Shown here: positions 6,224 through 7,278 of the stretch, one piece after another | How the letters are laid out: every line of letters starts with the position of its first letter | Position numbering within the stretch: the stretch's first letter is position 1 | From: Planctomycetaceae bacterium | GTDB taxonomy: Bacteria; Planctomycetota; Planctomycetia; Pirellulales; Pirellulaceae | Assembly (NCBI GenBank): GCA_024642765.1 | Contig: JAHEAM010000192.1 | Coordinates: forward strand, 1-7,278 | DNA: 7,278 nt | Reading direction: 5' to 3' | Notes under the pieces: generated by a model | Database searches by the model: none | What the model was told of the DNA's origin: nothing | Seen by the model: the letters and a program-made list of their open reading frames with translations, nothing else | Translations under genes and position numbers: made by a program

Positions 6224-6450
6224 TGTATTCAACCCATAATGGCGCCGAGAATTTCTCCTGGCCCGCTGGAGGTGCCTCGCCGTTTCGTGGCGAAAAAACG
6301 ATAATTGGGAAAGCGGCTAGCGAGTGCCCTTTGCCATTCGTTGGCCTGGTCTCGAAGTTTTCGGCTTAGGGTCTGGGGCGCAGTGTGAAGATATGAGTCG
6401 GTGTTTGCCCATCGACGAGGTGCGCTGAGACCCTGGAGAGATTAAGACTC
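6199..6450 (+). pseudogene. Decayed fragment of a sulfatase (arylsulfatase A type)
   Basis: Frame 1 reads DLKDNTIVMYSTHNGAENFS and then WPAGGASPFRGEK (6199-6297). A one-base shift in the A6 run (6293-6298) continues as NDNWESG, TAG (6318-6320), RVPFAIRWPG (6321-6350). This is the hallmark stretch 'l.dNTiVmysTDNGae..wPdGG.tPFrGeK...WEGG.RVP...RWPG' of formylglycine-dependent sulfatases. Damage is plain: a frameshift, a nonsense codon in place of the usual aromatic residue, and His in place of the Asp of 'TDNG', a metal ligand. Weaker echoes (EDM near 6387, then 'DPG.IK' near 6430-6445) fit the following 'HEDW.PTLLAAAGDP' part. Nothing of the N-terminal C-x-P-S-R site is present. The fragment overlaps the end of the DUF502 gene in a different frame. 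Confidence 0.82.
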
Positions 6451-6493
6451 GAATTTGTAGCAGTTCGCACGGTTCTGCTTAAAACGGTCCATT

Positions 6494-7278
6494 CTAAAAC
6501 CTCCAGCCACCACCGACATTGGAGAAGAAGTTGGGAGCATCATGGTTCAAACCCCAACCGACACGAATACCGATTTCGACGTCTCGGTTAATTAGATAGT
6601 GCAAACCGGGACTGAAGAAATTCTGGACCGTTTCATTTTCACGACCGCCCGTGAAAACACCAAAATATTCAGCATGCGCTTTCCAGCGAGTCCCAAATGG
6701 AATCTTGATAACGGTCGACGGAGCCCAGACATTGAAATGGTCTTCCTCAAAACTGCTGGTGCTGTATCGAATCGCATTGTCCCACGTCCAATTATTACGC
6801 AGATTCCAACCCGAGACGTAAGTTGTTGACAAGCTGGAGTCATTTGCCGCGCCACTGGTCGGTGTATATCCTTGCACGATGATCGCACTTTTCGGTTTCC
6901 AATTGCTCTGTTCAGTCAAAGAAAATTTGGAACCATATATGATTCGACTTTCCTTCTCAATTTCAGCGGCCCCCTCACCAATCCCTCCACTGTTTCCAGA
7001 AGTTGGGCTGCCAGCGCCACCAATTTCATAATTCCAGCCCAGTCGGAGCTCAATGTTATCACTGATCCCATATCGGGTTAGGAACTCAGGGAAACTATGA
7101 GTCTCGGCCACATCGCGGTTGTCAACAAATGAATAAGCCGACTCGAAAACAATGCGTCTAAATCCAACGACATCGGTCGTCGGCGTGAACGAATCTCGAT
7201 CGGTTTCAATTTCGTCATTTTCTTCTTCTTCTCCTGCTTCCATCTCATTTTCTGTTTCGAATCCGGCTGATTCCGATT
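6494..7278 (-). CDS. Outer-membrane beta-barrel transporter-like protein, 5' end beyond window
   Basis: At least 260 residues; the frame stays open through the right edge, so the true start and signal peptide lie outside. The ATG at 7241-7243 is internal: it has no ribosome binding site and sits in a continuous acidic run. That run (GFETENEMEAGEEEENDEIE) looks like a flexible linker, followed by ETDRDSFTPTT, VFESAYSF and ELRLGWNYE, with alternating polar/aromatic strands typical of a beta-barrel. The C-terminus, RVGWGLNHDAPNFF and then VGGGWRF, ends in the terminal Phe used for outer-membrane assembly. The layout resembles proteins annotated 'transporter' or MetA-pathway-of-phenol-degradation-like (PF13557) in planctomycetes; what it transports, if anything, is unknown. 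It is convergent with DUF502, with sulfatase debris between. Confidence 0.75.
   Translation of the reverse strand, partial: SESAGFETENEMEAGEEEENDEIETDRDSFTPTTDVVGFRRIVFESAYSFVDNRDVAETHSFPEFLTRYGISDNIELRLGWNYEIGGAGSPTSGNSGGIGEGAAEIEKESRIIYGSKFSLTEQSNWKPKSAIIVQGYTPTSGAANDSSLSTTYVSGWNLRNNWTWDNAIRYSTSSFEEDHFNVWAPSTVIKIPFGTRWKAHAEYFGVFTGGRENETVQNFFSPGLHYLINRDVEIGIRVGWGLNHDAPNFFSNVGGGWRF

Noticed and set aside
6278..6298. CGCC/GGCG stem beside an A-run, resembling a terminator
   Set aside because: The T-run lies on the wrong side for minus-strand transcription and is A on the plus strand; the bases belong to the sulfatase remnant.

Overview
The window looks like chromosomal DNA of a planctomycete of the Pirellulaceae/Rhodopirellula type. 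This rests on the genes carried: a secreted alpha/beta hydrolase with an FFFGGGW oxyanion segment, a SASA-family esterase ending in an HYNGNAETY block, a secreted transglutaminase-like protein with a C-terminal beta-sandwich, a DUF502 membrane protein, an outer-membrane transporter with an ETDRDSFTP motif, and the remains of sulfatases and a glycoside hydrolase. The taxon is inferred from remembered family features, not from a search.

Layout. (1) 40-1005, minus: secreted alpha/beta hydrolase (esterase/lipase). (2) 1006-1431: no intact gene. It holds a plus-strand remnant of a GH2-like sugar-binding/jelly-roll domain with an internal stop (about 1018-1260), which gives way abruptly to a nested palindrome (1261-1310). 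(3) 1432-3537 and 3562-4671, minus: a two-gene unit with a 24-base gap. The SASA esterase is first and the coiled-coil/transglutaminase-like/beta-sandwich protein second. (4) 4672-5605: about 930 bases without a convincing gene. It is rich in inverted repeats (notably 5229-5355 and 5360-5390) and has a possible sulfatase C-terminal scrap near 5407-5488. (5) 5606-6223, plus: DUF502 two-helix membrane protein. (6) 6199-6450, plus: unmistakable sulfatase debris with a frameshift, a nonsense codon and a changed metal-ligand position. It starts inside the last codons of the DUF502 gene in another frame. (7) 6494-7278, minus: beta-barrel outer-membrane protein, running off the right edge.

How it fits together. 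The three intact minus-strand genes at the left all encode exported proteins. Two are esterases of kinds that can act on acylated carbohydrates, and the third has a putative carbohydrate-binding-like tail. The dead fragments (glycoside hydrolase, sulfatase) belong to the same functional world. The simplest reading is an eroded polysaccharide-degradation neighbourhood: a few esterases remain and the hydrolase/sulfatase partners survive only as scraps in the intergenic DNA. DUF502 and the outer-membrane protein look like an unrelated flank. No tRNA, rRNA, CRISPR array, transposase or integrase was seen.
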